From contig JAFSAC010000032.1 in the NCBI GenBank assembly GCA_017442265.1, forward strand, positions 1-39,135: a stretch of 39,135 bases of DNA. Reading direction: 5' to 3'. Positions 23,794 to 32,549 of this stretch are shown here, piece by piece. The notes under the pieces were generated by a model that saw only the letters and a program-made list of their open reading frames with translations, was not told the DNA's origin and did not search any database. The DNA comes from Clostridia bacterium. Lineage in GTDB: Bacteria > Bacillota > Clostridia > Oscillospirales > Acutalibacteraceae. A program made the position numbers and the translations under genes. Within the stretch, counting starts at the first letter, position 1; the number at the start of each line of letters is the position of its first letter.

Positions 23794-25068
23794 TCAATTT
23801 TTAGAAACCAGTCCCTCGGACAGGAGGCGCTGGGCGGCGGACATTACGCCGATCTTACCGGCATGGTATTGCAGACCGCCTTGCAGGAATACTGCATACG
23901 GGTCGCGAAGCGGCGCATCCGCCGACAGTTCGATAGACGCACCCATAGTAAAGGTGCCGGCCGCCATAATCACTTCACTATCATAGCCGGGCATATCCGA
24001 CGGTTCAGGGGCCACAAAGGAATCGATCGGCGAACCCGCCTGCAAACCGCGGCAAAAGGCAATCAGCGCATCCGGGTTTTCCAGATACAGGGTCTGGATG
24101 ATATCGGCGCGCGGATCCAGAGCACCCGGCACCGCTTTATACCCCATTTGTTCAAACAGCGCCGCCGCAAAGGTGGCGGTTTTCAGCGCTTCGCCTACTA
24201 CGTGCGGTGCATAGAAAAGGCCCATAAACAGCGAGCGGTTATGCCCTAAGGAAGCGCCGATCTCCCGGCCGAGTCCCGGGGTGGTCATCCGATAGGAACA
24301 GCGTTCCACCAGCTCATGCTTGCCACAAATATAACCGCCATTTTCGGCAATGCCGCCGCCGGCATTTTTGATAAGAGAACCGGCCATAAGGTCAGCGCCA
24401 ACCGAGGTCGGTTCGTGCTCCTCAACGAACTCGCCGTAGCAATCGTCCACAAAAATCACCACGTCCGACCGAACCGAGCGGACCGTTTTTACAATTTCAC
24501 CGATAGCGGCAACCGACAACGAAGGACGGGTGTCATACCCTTTGGAGCGCTGAATATGTACCACACGGATCGCAGGGTCTGCTTTCAGTGCTGCGGCGAT
24601 ACCCGCCAGATCCGGCGTGCCGTCAGCGGTTAAGGAAACTTCCGAATAGCCAACCCCCATTTCGGTCAGCGAACCGGGATTTTTCTCGTTGATACCAATC
24701 ACCGAATGAAGGGTATCATACGGACGGCCGGTCGCCGCCAAAAGAACGTCTCCCGGTTTCAGAACTCCAAAAAGTGCGATGCCGATCGCGTGGGTGCCGG
24801 AGAGAATACTATGGCGAACCAGCGCGTCTTCGGTTTCGAAAACATCGGCAAACACCTCTTCCAGTTTGTCCCGTCCCCGGTCGTTATAGCCGTAACCGGT
24901 GGTGGCGGCAAAATGGCTTTCGCTCACCCCGTGACGGATAAAGGCAGCCAGCACCTTTTGCTGGTTGTATTCGGCAATACGCTCAATTTCCGAAAAGCGG
25001 GTTTTCACCTGTTCTTCGGCCGTTTTTGCCCATTCGGTCAGTTTATTATCAAAATCAAAAAAATTCAT
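23794..25068 (-). CDS. Methionine gamma-lyase-family PLP protein (aluminium resistance family)
   Basis: 424 residues. Fold-type I PLP enzyme of the YnbB / Met_gamma_lyase family: SGTHAIGIALFGVLKPGD near residue 90, an aspartate-rich FVDDCYGEFVEEHEP, and the likely PLP lysine in GSLIKNAGGGIAENGGY. The C-terminal VIMAAGTFTMGASIELSADAP is characteristic. The family is annotated as aluminium resistance or gamma-lyase, but its true reaction is not settled. It is the last gene of a four-gene minus-strand operon, 12 nt after the GNAT. ATG 25068 has SD GAGGGAAGA. Confidence 0.9.
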   Translation of the reverse strand: MNFFDFDNKLTEWAKTAEEQVKTRFSEIERIAEYNQQKVLAAFIRHGVSESHFAATTGYGYNDRGRDKLEEVFADVFETEDALVRHSILSGTHAIGIALFGVLKPGDVLLAATGRPYDTLHSVIGINEKNPGSLTEMGVGYSEVSLTADGTPDLAGIAAALKADPAIRVVHIQRSKGYDTRPSLSVAAIGEIVKTVRSVRSDVVIFVDDCYGEFVEEHEPTSVGADLMAGSLIKNAGGGIAENGGYICGKHELVERCSYRMTTPGLGREIGASLGHNRSLFMGLFYAPHVVGEALKTATFAAALFEQMGYKAVPGALDPRADIIQTLYLENPDALIAFCRGLQAGSPIDSFVAPEPSDMPGYDSEVIMAAGTFTMGASIELSADAPLRDPYAVFLQGGLQYHAGKIGVMSAAQRLLSEGLVSKN

Positions 25069-25080
25069 ACTCTTCCCTCT

Positions 25081-25827
25081 TTATTTCATCTCAAAAGAAT
25101 AAATTGTTGCTTCGGTTATAAATCCGAGGGTTTGATACAATCGTTCCGCCGCCGAATTTTTGGGAGAAATCAAAACCGCTTTCTGCGGGTTTTCTTTCAA
25201 TATCTTGGAAGAAAGTCCCAAAACACACCGTCCGGCCAATCCCTGTCGGCGATATTCCGGCAAGGTACACACCCCACCGATCACCGCCGTATGTTCACAT
25301 TCCGCCACCGTCATTGCGGCTGACACCGGTTGATCGTCAAAACGAATAGCCGCCATGTGACAAAGGCCGTGGCGCAAGCGGTGAGAGATGTCCACGTACC
25401 ACCCATCAAACGGCGGAGCGTTGTCTCCAAAAGCCGCTTGCAGAACTGGATAGACCTCCCGCGGGGATAGTTCGCACAGATCATCGGCGGGAGGCGGTGG
25501 CGCCATTCCCAAACGCATCACCGAGCGACAGGTGACCGAAAATCCCGGTTCATTTGATAGCCATTCGCCTATCTCTTTTTCAACCGTTAAGGTCATTATA
25601 TCCGTACGCATATGGATAAAGGTGATCCATTCCTCGGCATCCGCTTTGGAACAAAACAAAACAGCGTGTCCGTCTAAAATCGACAGAACATTTCCCTTTT
25701 CGTCACCGTAAAACGGCGCAAAAGCCGTCCCGGTGCCGTAAGCCAAGGCACGGGAAAGAATGAATACCGAACAATAGGTGGACGGCAAAAGGGGAAGTTC
25801 TCTCCCCTCTTCGTACAGAAAAATCAT
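25081..25827 (-). CDS. GNAT family N-acetyltransferase
   Basis: 248 residues. The C-terminal half is a GNAT domain with acetyl-CoA loop CTLPEYRRQGLAG and SPKNSAAERLYQTLGF. The N-terminal about 110 residues have no motif I recognise and resemble a second, degenerate acetyltransferase-like module. The substrate is unknown. Its ATG overlaps the stop of the upstream M42 gene by 4 nt, so it is co-translated with two aminopeptidases; a role in modifying peptides or amino acids is only a guess. Confidence 0.82.
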   Translation of the reverse strand: MIFLYEEGRELPLLPSTYCSVFILSRALAYGTGTAFAPFYGDEKGNVLSILDGHAVLFCSKADAEEWITFIHMRTDIMTLTVEKEIGEWLSNEPGFSVTCRSVMRLGMAPPPPADDLCELSPREVYPVLQAAFGDNAPPFDGWYVDISHRLRHGLCHMAAIRFDDQPVSAAMTVAECEHTAVIGGVCTLPEYRRQGLAGRCVLGLSSKILKENPQKAVLISPKNSAAERLYQTLGFITEATIYSFEMK

Positions 25828-26849
25828 TCCGGTAACACCTCAATCAGCTTGTTTAACAAGGTTTCGGTGTCACACATATCCTGCATTGACAGCACGCAAG
25901 ACGGCGAATGGATATACCGGCAAGGTAAGGACACCGCCGCCACCCGAACACCGCCTGCCGTACGCTGAATCGCCCCGGCATCGTTACCACCGGCAACGGT
26001 GGTTTTGGTTTGATTCGAAATACCGGCATCATCAGCTAATGTGCGGATTTGCCGATATAAATCGTGGTCATACAAGGTGGATTTATCCATAAAGGATACT
26101 ACGGGACCAAAGCCAACGCGGCACACCTGTTTTTCTGGCGGGACATCAGCAGAATCCGCCGCCGTGGTCGCATCCACAATCACGGCGATGTCCGGCTGTA
26201 TAGCAAAAGCAGCAGGACCGGCACCGCGCAAACCGACCTCTTCCTGCACGGTAAAGGCCAGGGTGATATCATAAAGCGGCACCGAGGCGGCCAAGGAGAG
26301 CAGTAAAGCACAGCCGGCACGGTCATCCAGTGCCTTCCCCCGTACCAAATCCTGCATCTCGCTGAAATCCATGTCAAAAGCCGCCACATCGCCCGGAGAA
26401 ACCAGCTTTTCTGCCTCTTCCAGACTATTGGCACCAATATCAATCAGCAAATCAGCAACGTCCGGCAACTTTTCCTTTTCTTTTTTACTGCAAAGGTGAA
26501 CAGCTTTACAGCCGATAACTCCCCGTTGTTCCCCAATTCGGACACGGCGGCCGAGTAAAACACCCGTATCGATACCGCCGACCGGGGAAAAATGCAGAAA
26601 TCCGTCCTGTCGGATCGAGGTGATAATCAAACCAACCTCATCCATATGAGCCGCCAGCATCAGTGTTTTTTTCGGTCTATTTTGACCGCGCAAGGTGCAA
26701 AGGATGTTCCCCAAACGATCCACCGTTATCTGCGGTTCAGCGGGGGATTGTTTCAGTTGGGCAAGGATGAAATCACGTACCGTCTCTTCCCTTCCGGAAA
26801 TTCCGTCCAGTTCCGACAACACTTTCAAGGCTTGTTTCAAATCGGTCAT
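25824..26849 (-). CDS. M42 family metallopeptidase (second of two paralogues)
   Basis: About 341 residues. Di-metal ligands of M42/glutamyl aminopeptidases are visible: AAHMDEVG (His and Asp), KALDDRAG (bridging Asp), TVQEEVGLRG (catalytic Glu-Glu), a VDATTAAD aspartate and the C-terminal RYIHSP histidine. It removes N-terminal residues from peptides as a large cytosolic assembly. ATG 26849 follows GAGGGGGTG; upstream in-frame codons overlap the preceding gene. Only 1 nt separates it from the other M42 gene. Confidence 0.92.
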   Translation of the reverse strand: MTDLKQALKVLSELDGISGREETVRDFILAQLKQSPAEPQITVDRLGNILCTLRGQNRPKKTLMLAAHMDEVGLIITSIRQDGFLHFSPVGGIDTGVLLGRRVRIGEQRGVIGCKAVHLCSKKEKEKLPDVADLLIDIGANSLEEAEKLVSPGDVAAFDMDFSEMQDLVRGKALDDRAGCALLLSLAASVPLYDITLAFTVQEEVGLRGAGPAAFAIQPDIAVIVDATTAADSADVPPEKQVCRVGFGPVVSFMDKSTLYDHDLYRQIRTLADDAGISNQTKTTVAGGNDAGAIQRTAGGVRVAAVSLPCRYIHSPSCVLSMQDMCDTETLLNKLIEVLPE

Positions 26850-26850
26850 T

Positions 26851-27882
26851 TCAGAACACCCCCTCGGCCAGCATAGCGGCCATAAGCTCGCCGACGGCGA
26901 CAATATCGCCCGTATCCACCGTTTCCACCGGCGTGTGCATATACCGCAGGGGAATGGATAAAAGAGCGGTCGGAATTCCGTTTTTCGAGATGGTAATCAC
27001 ATCCGCATCGGTGCCGGTTTTACCGCCTACCACCTCAGTTTGATGCCGAATCGCCTGCCGTTTAGCGAGGGTTAATGCGGCATCGGACAGTTTTCGGTCA
27101 AGGGTGGGGGCGATTCCAATCATAGCGCCCTTACCGAGTGTGCCACATTCCTCGGGCTTGGCATCCGGTGTATGAGCAAAGCTGACGTCGGTGACGATTG
27201 CCGCTACCCCTTCCGACGTGAAAGCGCCGGGGATAGCTCCGCGACAACCCAGTTCCTCACCGGAAGCAAACAAAACACGAACGGTATAAGGAGAATCCTT
27301 ATCCTTCAATAAAGAGAGCGCGTACAGCACCGCCACCATACCGGCGCGGTTATCCAGCGCCTTTGAGATCACCCGCCCGTCTTTCAACACGGTAAAATTC
27401 GGCACAAAGGAAATACGATCGCCGACATGCACCGCCGCTTTCGCATCTGTAGCACTCATACCAATATCCACACGCAGTGCATCCGCAGACAGCGGTGTAT
27501 TCTCATCCTCTTTCTTTTTCAGGTGAGGCGGTACCGTGCAGAAAACACCGCACAACGGATGCTTACCCCAAACAATGACCGGGGCGGCGGCTAAACATCG
27601 CAGATCCACCCCGCCACAGGGAGATACCCTCAAGAAACCAGCATCATCCACTTCGGTCACGATAAAACCGATTTCATCTATGTGGGCTTCGAGAAGAACC
27701 ACCGGGGCATCCGCCCGTTTCGCCGGAATGGTAGCAATTACATTGCCACTGACGTCGATTAAAATGTCGTCGGTATACAGGTGCAGCAGTTCCTTCGCTA
27801 CCTCGGTCGTTTCATGTAATCCGTTCACTCCGGCGCTCCGGCAGAGTGCCTGCAAAACAGAGGTGATATATTCATTCGCCAC
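26851..27882 (-). CDS. M42 family metallopeptidase (first of two paralogues)
   Basis: About 343 residues with the complete M42 ligand set: EAHIDEIG, KALDNRAG, ASGEELGCRG, VTDVSFAHT and RYMHTP. First gene of the operon. GTG at 27882 was chosen because SD GGGGAG lies 6 nt upstream; an open TTG at 27918 precedes the SD and is not the start. It differs from its neighbour through most of its length, so the duplication is old. M42 enzymes can form mixed 12-subunit complexes, and adjacent paralogues may do so, but this is inference. Confidence 0.92.
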   Translation of the reverse strand: MANEYITSVLQALCRSAGVNGLHETTEVAKELLHLYTDDILIDVSGNVIATIPAKRADAPVVLLEAHIDEIGFIVTEVDDAGFLRVSPCGGVDLRCLAAAPVIVWGKHPLCGVFCTVPPHLKKKEDENTPLSADALRVDIGMSATDAKAAVHVGDRISFVPNFTVLKDGRVISKALDNRAGMVAVLYALSLLKDKDSPYTVRVLFASGEELGCRGAIPGAFTSEGVAAIVTDVSFAHTPDAKPEECGTLGKGAMIGIAPTLDRKLSDAALTLAKRQAIRHQTEVVGGKTGTDADVITISKNGIPTALLSIPLRYMHTPVETVDTGDIVAVGELMAAMLAEGVF

Positions 27883-27924
27883 CGTGTTCTCCCCTTTCGG
27901 TGAAAATACTTCTATCAAGGTAAT

Positions 27925-27953
27925 AGTATACTGTTTTTTTGCAAAAATATCAA
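27925..27953 (-). promoter_or_regulatory. Sigma-A promoter of the M42-GNAT-YnbB-like operon
   Basis: Minus strand: TTGATA (27948-27953), 17-nt spacer, TATACT (27925-27930), 42 nt before the GTG start. Confidence 0.8.
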
Positions 27954-28023
27954 CTATTCTGCCGCTCTCAACCGCTAAAAAAAGAATAATCTTTTAAAAA
28001 ATTATAAATACTGACAAAAACAG

Positions 28024-28052
28024 TTGCAGAAATATAAAATTAAAGGTAAAAT
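28024..28052 (+). promoter_or_regulatory. Promoter of the RING/zinc-ribbon gene
   Basis: TTGCAG (28024-28029), 17-nt AT-rich spacer, TAAAAT (28047-28052), 29 nt before the ATG. Divergent from the M42 operon. Confidence 0.6.
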
Positions 28053-28081
28053 AAATCTGTATTAACCATAGGAGGTGACGT

Positions 28082-29098
28082 ATGTTCTTTTACGAAGGAT
28101 ATAGCTGTCCTGTTTGCGGGAAAGCATTTGATGAACGAGATGATATCGTCGTTTGTCCGATTTGCGGTGCGCCGCATCATCGGGATTGCTTCAAGCAGGA
28201 AGGACATTGTCATTACGAAGAAAATCACGGAACCGATCAACAATGGAGCCGTGAAAAATATGCAACAAAACAGGCAGAAAAAAACAATACTACCGCGGAA
28301 ACGGTCGGTGCGAATCACACCTCCTTATCCCAAAAATGTCCCCGATGCGGACAGGAAAACCCCGAATTTGCGGAATTCTGTTTCCGCTGCGGTCACGATC
28401 TGGACGTGAAAGATTGGACAAGCAGAGAAAACCCGGCCTCACCGGCATCCGAGCAGTCTCCTCAGCCGCCGTTTGCTGGACAATACCGTGAATACCGTCC
28501 GTTTCAGGCGCCGCCCACCCCGCAAAATACCGTTCCGGACGATGCCGATCTTAACGGCATATCGGCTGATGAGTTTCGTCAATTCGTGGGTCAAAACGCC
28601 CATTACTATCTACCGCGGTTTTTAAAAATGGCAAAAACCAATTCCACCGTTAGCTGGAATTGGCCCGCTTTTCTGCTTACTCCATACTGGCTGTGGTACC
28701 GTAAGCAATATTTTGCCGGGGCGATTACCGCTTTTTTCCAGTTGTTCAGTACCGCGATCACCTCACTGTTTCTCTATGGGTTTTTAGGGTTGAATGGCGG
28801 AGCCGGTTATGAAGAGATCGTAAACGGGTTGATGCCGCTTATGAACAACCCCTCTGCCCTACGCTGGATCGCTATTCTCTATCTTCTTTCCTTTTTAGAA
28901 ATCCTGATCCGTGTCATGTTTGGTTTGTTTGGCAATTACTTTTACTATTGCTCGGCTCGCCGACGGATTGGAACGTGGAAAGAAAAGCAATCCCTCTCCC
29001 CTTTATCAGCGCTCGGTGGCGGTTCCGTATTACTGGGTGCCATCGCCTATATCGCGTGTTATTTCTTATCGACGGTGATCAATTTTCTGTTTATATAA
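28082..29098 (+). CDS. Prokaryotic RING finger / zinc-ribbon membrane protein (DUF2628-like)
   Basis: 338 residues in three parts. An N-terminal RING-like zinc module has C9, C12, C25, C28, H32/H33, C36, H42 and C43. A zinc ribbon C86-x2-C89 ... C100-x2-C103 follows. After a proline/glutamine-rich linker (about 110-160), a C-terminal membrane region begins with SWNWPAFLLTPYWLWYRK (DUF2628-like) and has 3-4 hydrophobic helices. The function is unknown. Prokaryotic RING modules are thought to bind metal and partners; ubiquitin-ligase activity should not be assumed. SD AGGAGGTGA; 24 nt before galU, probably co-transcribed. Confidence 0.85.
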   Translation: MFFYEGYSCPVCGKAFDERDDIVVCPICGAPHHRDCFKQEGHCHYEENHGTDQQWSREKYATKQAEKNNTTAETVGANHTSLSQKCPRCGQENPEFAEFCFRCGHDLDVKDWTSRENPASPASEQSPQPPFAGQYREYRPFQAPPTPQNTVPDDADLNGISADEFRQFVGQNAHYYLPRFLKMAKTNSTVSWNWPAFLLTPYWLWYRKQYFAGAITAFFQLFSTAITSLFLYGFLGLNGGAGYEEIVNGLMPLMNNPSALRWIAILYLLSFLEILIRVMFGLFGNYFYYCSARRRIGTWKEKQSLSPLSALGGGSVLLGAIAYIACYFLSTVINFLFI

Positions 29099-29122
29099 CC
29101 AAACGAAAGGAAAAAGAACGCT

Positions 29123-29995
29123 ATGAAAAAAATTCGCAAAGCCGTTATTCCCGCCGCCGGTCTCGGTACGCGGGTGCTCCCCATGACCAAGGTCATGCCC
29201 AAAGAAATGCTTCCGATCGTGGACAAGCCGGCCATTCAGTACATTGTGGAAGAAGCAGTACGAGCCGGTATCGAGGAGATCCTCATTATTACCAACCGCG
29301 GCAAAGGGATCATCGAAGATCACTTCGATCACGCGATCGAGCTGGAACAGCGTTTGGAGGCATCCGGCAAATTGCAGATGCTTGAGGAGGTTCGCCGGAT
29401 CACCGATCTCGCGGATATTTCCTTCATTCGTCAAAAGGAAACCAAAGGTCTTGGCCACGCTGTTTCCTGCGCCCGCAGCTTTGTCGGTAACGAGCCGTTC
29501 GCGGTGCTGTACGGTGATGACGTCATCATCGGCGAGGATCCGGCCTGCGGTCAGCTTTGCCGTGCTTACGAGCAGTTCGGAAAAGGGGTCGTTGGCATCA
29601 AAGAGGTATCTCCCGAGCAGATTCTGAAATACTGTTCTTTGGCAGTGGAACCGCTGGGTGATCGGTTATTCAAGGTCAGCGATATGATCGAAAAGCCGCA
29701 TCCGGATCAGATCATGTCCCTTTATTCCATTCTCGGCCGCTGTGTCCTGCCGCCGGAAATTCTGGATATTATCGATGAAACCCCGCCCGGCGCCGGCGGT
29801 GAAATTCAGCTTACCGATGCCATGATGACCCTCGCTAAAACCCAGGGTATGATCGGTGTGGATTACACCGGCACCCGATATGATATGGGCAACAAACTCG
29901 GCGTGATGCAGGCCACCTGTGAGGTGGCGCTGAGGCACCCCGAAATCGGCGAGGATTTCCGTGAGTACTTAAAATCTCTTGCCGCTACCCTGTAA
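29123..29995 (+). CDS. galU: UTP-glucose-1-phosphate uridylyltransferase
   Basis: 290 residues, standard GalU length. Nucleotide-binding AAGLGTRVLPMTK (residues 12-24) with KEMLPIVDKP, then GLGHAV and VLYGDD, and a C-terminal GTRYDMGNKLG. It makes UDP-glucose from UTP and glucose 1-phosphate for glycolipids, teichoic acid glycosylation and capsule. It follows the RING-protein gene with SD AAAGGAAA and ends at a very strong terminator. Confidence 0.97.
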   Translation: MKKIRKAVIPAAGLGTRVLPMTKVMPKEMLPIVDKPAIQYIVEEAVRAGIEEILIITNRGKGIIEDHFDHAIELEQRLEASGKLQMLEEVRRITDLADISFIRQKETKGLGHAVSCARSFVGNEPFAVLYGDDVIIGEDPACGQLCRAYEQFGKGVVGIKEVSPEQILKYCSLAVEPLGDRLFKVSDMIEKPHPDQIMSLYSILGRCVLPPEILDIIDETPPGAGGEIQLTDAMMTLAKTQGMIGVDYTGTRYDMGNKLGVMQATCEVALRHPEIGEDFREYLKSLAATL

Positions 29996-29997
29996 AC

Positions 29998-30041
29998 AAA
30001 AAAATCACCCGACAGAATCATTTCTGTCGGGTGATTTTTTT
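29998..30041. terminator. Bidirectional terminator between galU and fumC
   Basis: Perfect 20-bp inverted repeat (29998-30017 with 30022-30041), core TCACCCGACAGAA / TTCTGTCGGGTGA, loop TCAT, A7/T7 flanks on both sides. It serves both convergent genes. Confidence 0.96.
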
Positions 30042-30049
30042 GTTTTAAA

Positions 30050-31414
30050 TCAGCACATATCTTCCGGGTGGAAAACTTCATCAAATTTTTCAGCGGTCAT
30101 AAAACCCAAAGCGATACACGCTTCCTTTAAGGAAATATTTTCCTCAAACGCTTTTTTTGCCGTTTTGGCGGCATTATCGTAACCGATATACGGATTGAGT
30201 GCAGTCACCAGCATCAAGGAGCGGTTTAAGTTCTCCTGCATCTTTTCACGGTTAGCGGTCAAACCTTTCAGGCAATTCTCATCAAAAGAGCGTATTCCGT
30301 CGGTAAGCAGGCGCACTGACTGCAGGAAGTTATAGATCAGCACCGGCATAAACACGTTTAGTTCAAAATTCCCCTGGGAGGCCGCCATACCGACCGCCAC
30401 GTCGTTGGCAATCACCTGAACGGCTACCATAGTGAGCGCTTCACACTGGGTGGGATTCACCTTCCCCGGCATAATGGAGCTACCCGGTTCGTTTTCGGGA
30501 ATATAAATCTCCCCCAGCCCACACCGAGGGCCGCTGGAAAGCCAGCGCACGTCGTTGGCAATCTTCATCAGATCCGCCGCCAGCGCCTTTAAAGCACCGT
30601 GAGCAAAGGTAAGTTCATCCTTCGCTGTCAAGGCGTGGAATTTATTGGGCGCGGTCACAAACTCTTTACCGGTTAAATCGGACACCTCTCCGGCCACCCT
30701 TTCGGCAAAACCGACCGGCGCGTTTAATCCAGTACCGACCGCTGTACCGCCAAGGGCCAGCTCTTTCAAGCCGTATAACGACCGGCGGAGCATCTCTTGA
30801 GCTTTCTCGATCATATTCCGCCAACCGCTGATTTCCTGGGAAAATTTGATCGGAGTGGCATCCTGGAGGTGGGTGCGACCGCTTTTGACGACATCGGCAT
30901 TTTCCTCTTCCAGGCGTTTGAGGGTGGCAATCATCTGCTCCATGACCGGGAAAAGCTTATCCTCAATAGTGAGTACCGCCGCAATATGCATCGCAGTCGG
31001 AAAGGTATCGTTCGAGCTTTGTGACATATTCACGTGATCATTGGGGTGCAGAATCTTTTCGCCGGCAAGTTCATTGCCGCGGTTGGCGATCACTTCATTC
31101 AGATTCATATTGGATTGGGTGCCGCTTCCGGTTTGCCAGACAACCAGCGGGAAATGATCGGTAAGTTCCCCTTTGATCACTTCATCGCACGCTTGCTCGA
31201 TCGCCAAAAGACGCTTTTCCTCCAGTTTTCCGAGCTTAAAATTAGCTCGAGCGGCCGCTTTTTTCAAAACGCCAAAAGCGTGGATGATCTCGAGCGGCAT
31301 CTTTTCATTGCCGATCTTAAAATTCTCAAAACTGCGCTGGGTCTGAGCACCCCAGTACCGATCCTCCGGCACCTGCATCTCCCCCATGGAATCTCGCTCG
31401 ATCCGATAGGCCAT
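30050..31414 (-). CDS. fumC: Class II fumarate hydratase
   Basis: 454 residues, matching FumC (about 460). The fumarase/aspartase superfamily signature [16 protein letters not shown] contains the catalytic serine loop; [17 protein letters not shown] holds the substrate-binding TH pair, and [18 protein letters not shown] is conserved. Oxygen-stable fumarate-malate interconversion. ATG 31414 has SD GGGAGG 9 nt upstream; the TTG at 31423 overlaps the SD spacing and is not preferred. No other TCA gene is adjacent. The promoter is unclear: the preceding potD terminator ends only 38 nt away. Confidence 0.96.
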   Translation of the reverse strand: MAYRIERDSMGEMQVPEDRYWGAQTQRSFENFKIGNEKMPLEIIHAFGVLKKAAARANFKLGKLEEKRLLAIEQACDEVIKGELTDHFPLVVWQTGSGTQSNMNLNEVIANRGNELAGEKILHPNDHVNMSQSSNDTFPTAMHIAAVLTIEDKLFPVMEQMIATLKRLEEENADVVKSGRTHLQDATPIKFSQEISGWRNMIEKAQEMLRRSLYGLKELALGGTAVGTGLNAPVGFAERVAGEVSDLTGKEFVTAPNKFHALTAKDELTFAHGALKALAADLMKIANDVRWLSSGPRCGLGEIYIPENEPGSSIMPGKVNPTQCEALTMVAVQVIANDVAVGMAASQGNFELNVFMPVLIYNFLQSVRLLTDGIRSFDENCLKGLTANREKMQENLNRSLMLVTALNPYIGYDNAAKTAKKAFEENISLKEACIALGFMTAEKFDEVFHPEDMC

Positions 31415-31452
31415 TCGATTCAACCTCCCAATCGCGGTATAAAAACGAAAAG

Positions 31453-31469
31453 GCGCCTGTTACAGGCGC
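31453..31469 (-). terminator. Terminator at the end of potD
   Basis: GCGCCTG / CAGGCGC stem with a tiny loop (8-bp inverted repeat around one base), followed on the minus strand by TTTTCGTTTTT. The potD stop codon lies within the hairpin loop region. Confidence 0.72.
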
Positions 31470-32521
31470 AGTTTCGTCCAGAGATCACGCTGCAGATTGT
31501 TGGTGGTCTGATCCAGCGTGATAAAGGTTTCGGTTTTCTTAATCACCGATTCCGGCGGATAGAACATCGGGTCGCCTGAAATAGCGGGATCCAGCTGTTT
31601 TTTCGCCTCGGTGTGCGGGGTGGAATAACCGATATATTCGGCATTCGCTTTGGCCACGTCGGTGCGGCACATAAAATTGATGTACTGCTCCGCTTCGGCC
31701 TTATGCGGGGAATTCTTCATAATGCACATCGCATCTACAAAGAGGTTGGTACCCTGATCCGGCACGAAATAGCCGATATCGCTGTTTCCGTCCTCGCGGT
31801 AGATCATCAACGCACCGTCGCCGGAATAGTAAGGGGCAATATACCCTTCTTCATTGATCATCTTCTGGAAGATCTGGTCCATATAGTAGCCCTGAAGCAG
31901 TGGCTTTTGCTTGACCAGTTCGTCATACGCCTGACGGATTTCCGCTTCATTGGTGGTATTCATCGAATAACCGCATTTTTTCAATGCAATGGCAAACGCG
32001 TCACGCGGATTATCAAACATAAAGATCTTACCGCTGTATTTCTCATTCCAGAGCAGGTCCCAGCCGGCCTTCAGATCCTCTTCTGCCACGTATTTTTTGT
32101 TATAGAAGATACCGACTGTACCCCAGGTATACGGTACCGAATACTTGTTGGTCGGATCGTAAGCGAGGTTCTTATACGCCTCGTCGATATACTGATAGTT
32201 CGGGATATTGTCAAAATTAAGTTCAGCGAGCATCCCTTCCTCAATCATCCGGCCTACCATATAATCAGACGGAAACACGACATCGTATTCCGCCGCACCG
32301 GAGGATAAGAGGGTGTACATCGTTTCGTTATTCTCAAAGGTGCGATAGTTGACACGGATGCCGGTTTCCTTTTCAAACAACTTGTTCACGTCCAGAATCT
32401 CGTCGTCAATATATTCGCCCCAGTTATACACGTTAATGGTGACGGTGCCGTCATCCCCCGCACAACCGCCAAACATACCAAAACAGAGTGCAAAAACTAA
32501 AAGCCATGCCCATTTTTTCAT
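31460..32521 (-). CDS. potD: Spermidine/putrescine ABC transporter substrate-binding lipoprotein
   Basis: 353 residues. A lipoprotein signal peptide ends in GMFGGC (lipid-modified Cys near residue 20). The mature domain has PotD features VNVYNWGEYID-like VYNWGEYIDDEI, YDVVFPSDYMVGRM, and VPYTWGTVGIFYNK. It captures polyamines outside the membrane and delivers them to PotBC. Last gene of potABCD, 28 nt after potC. The specific ligand (spermidine versus putrescine) cannot be read here. Confidence 0.93.
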   Translation of the reverse strand: MKKWAWLLVFALCFGMFGGCAGDDGTVTINVYNWGEYIDDEILDVNKLFEKETGIRVNYRTFENNETMYTLLSSGAAEYDVVFPSDYMVGRMIEEGMLAELNFDNIPNYQYIDEAYKNLAYDPTNKYSVPYTWGTVGIFYNKKYVAEEDLKAGWDLLWNEKYSGKIFMFDNPRDAFAIALKKCGYSMNTTNEAEIRQAYDELVKQKPLLQGYYMDQIFQKMINEEGYIAPYYSGDGALMIYREDGNSDIGYFVPDQGTNLFVDAMCIMKNSPHKAEAEQYINFMCRTDVAKANAEYIGYSTPHTEAKKQLDPAISGDPMFYPPESVIKKTETFITLDQTTNNLQRDLWTKLRL

Positions 32522-32549
32522 TTCTCAATCCGCCTTTCAAAAATACTAA

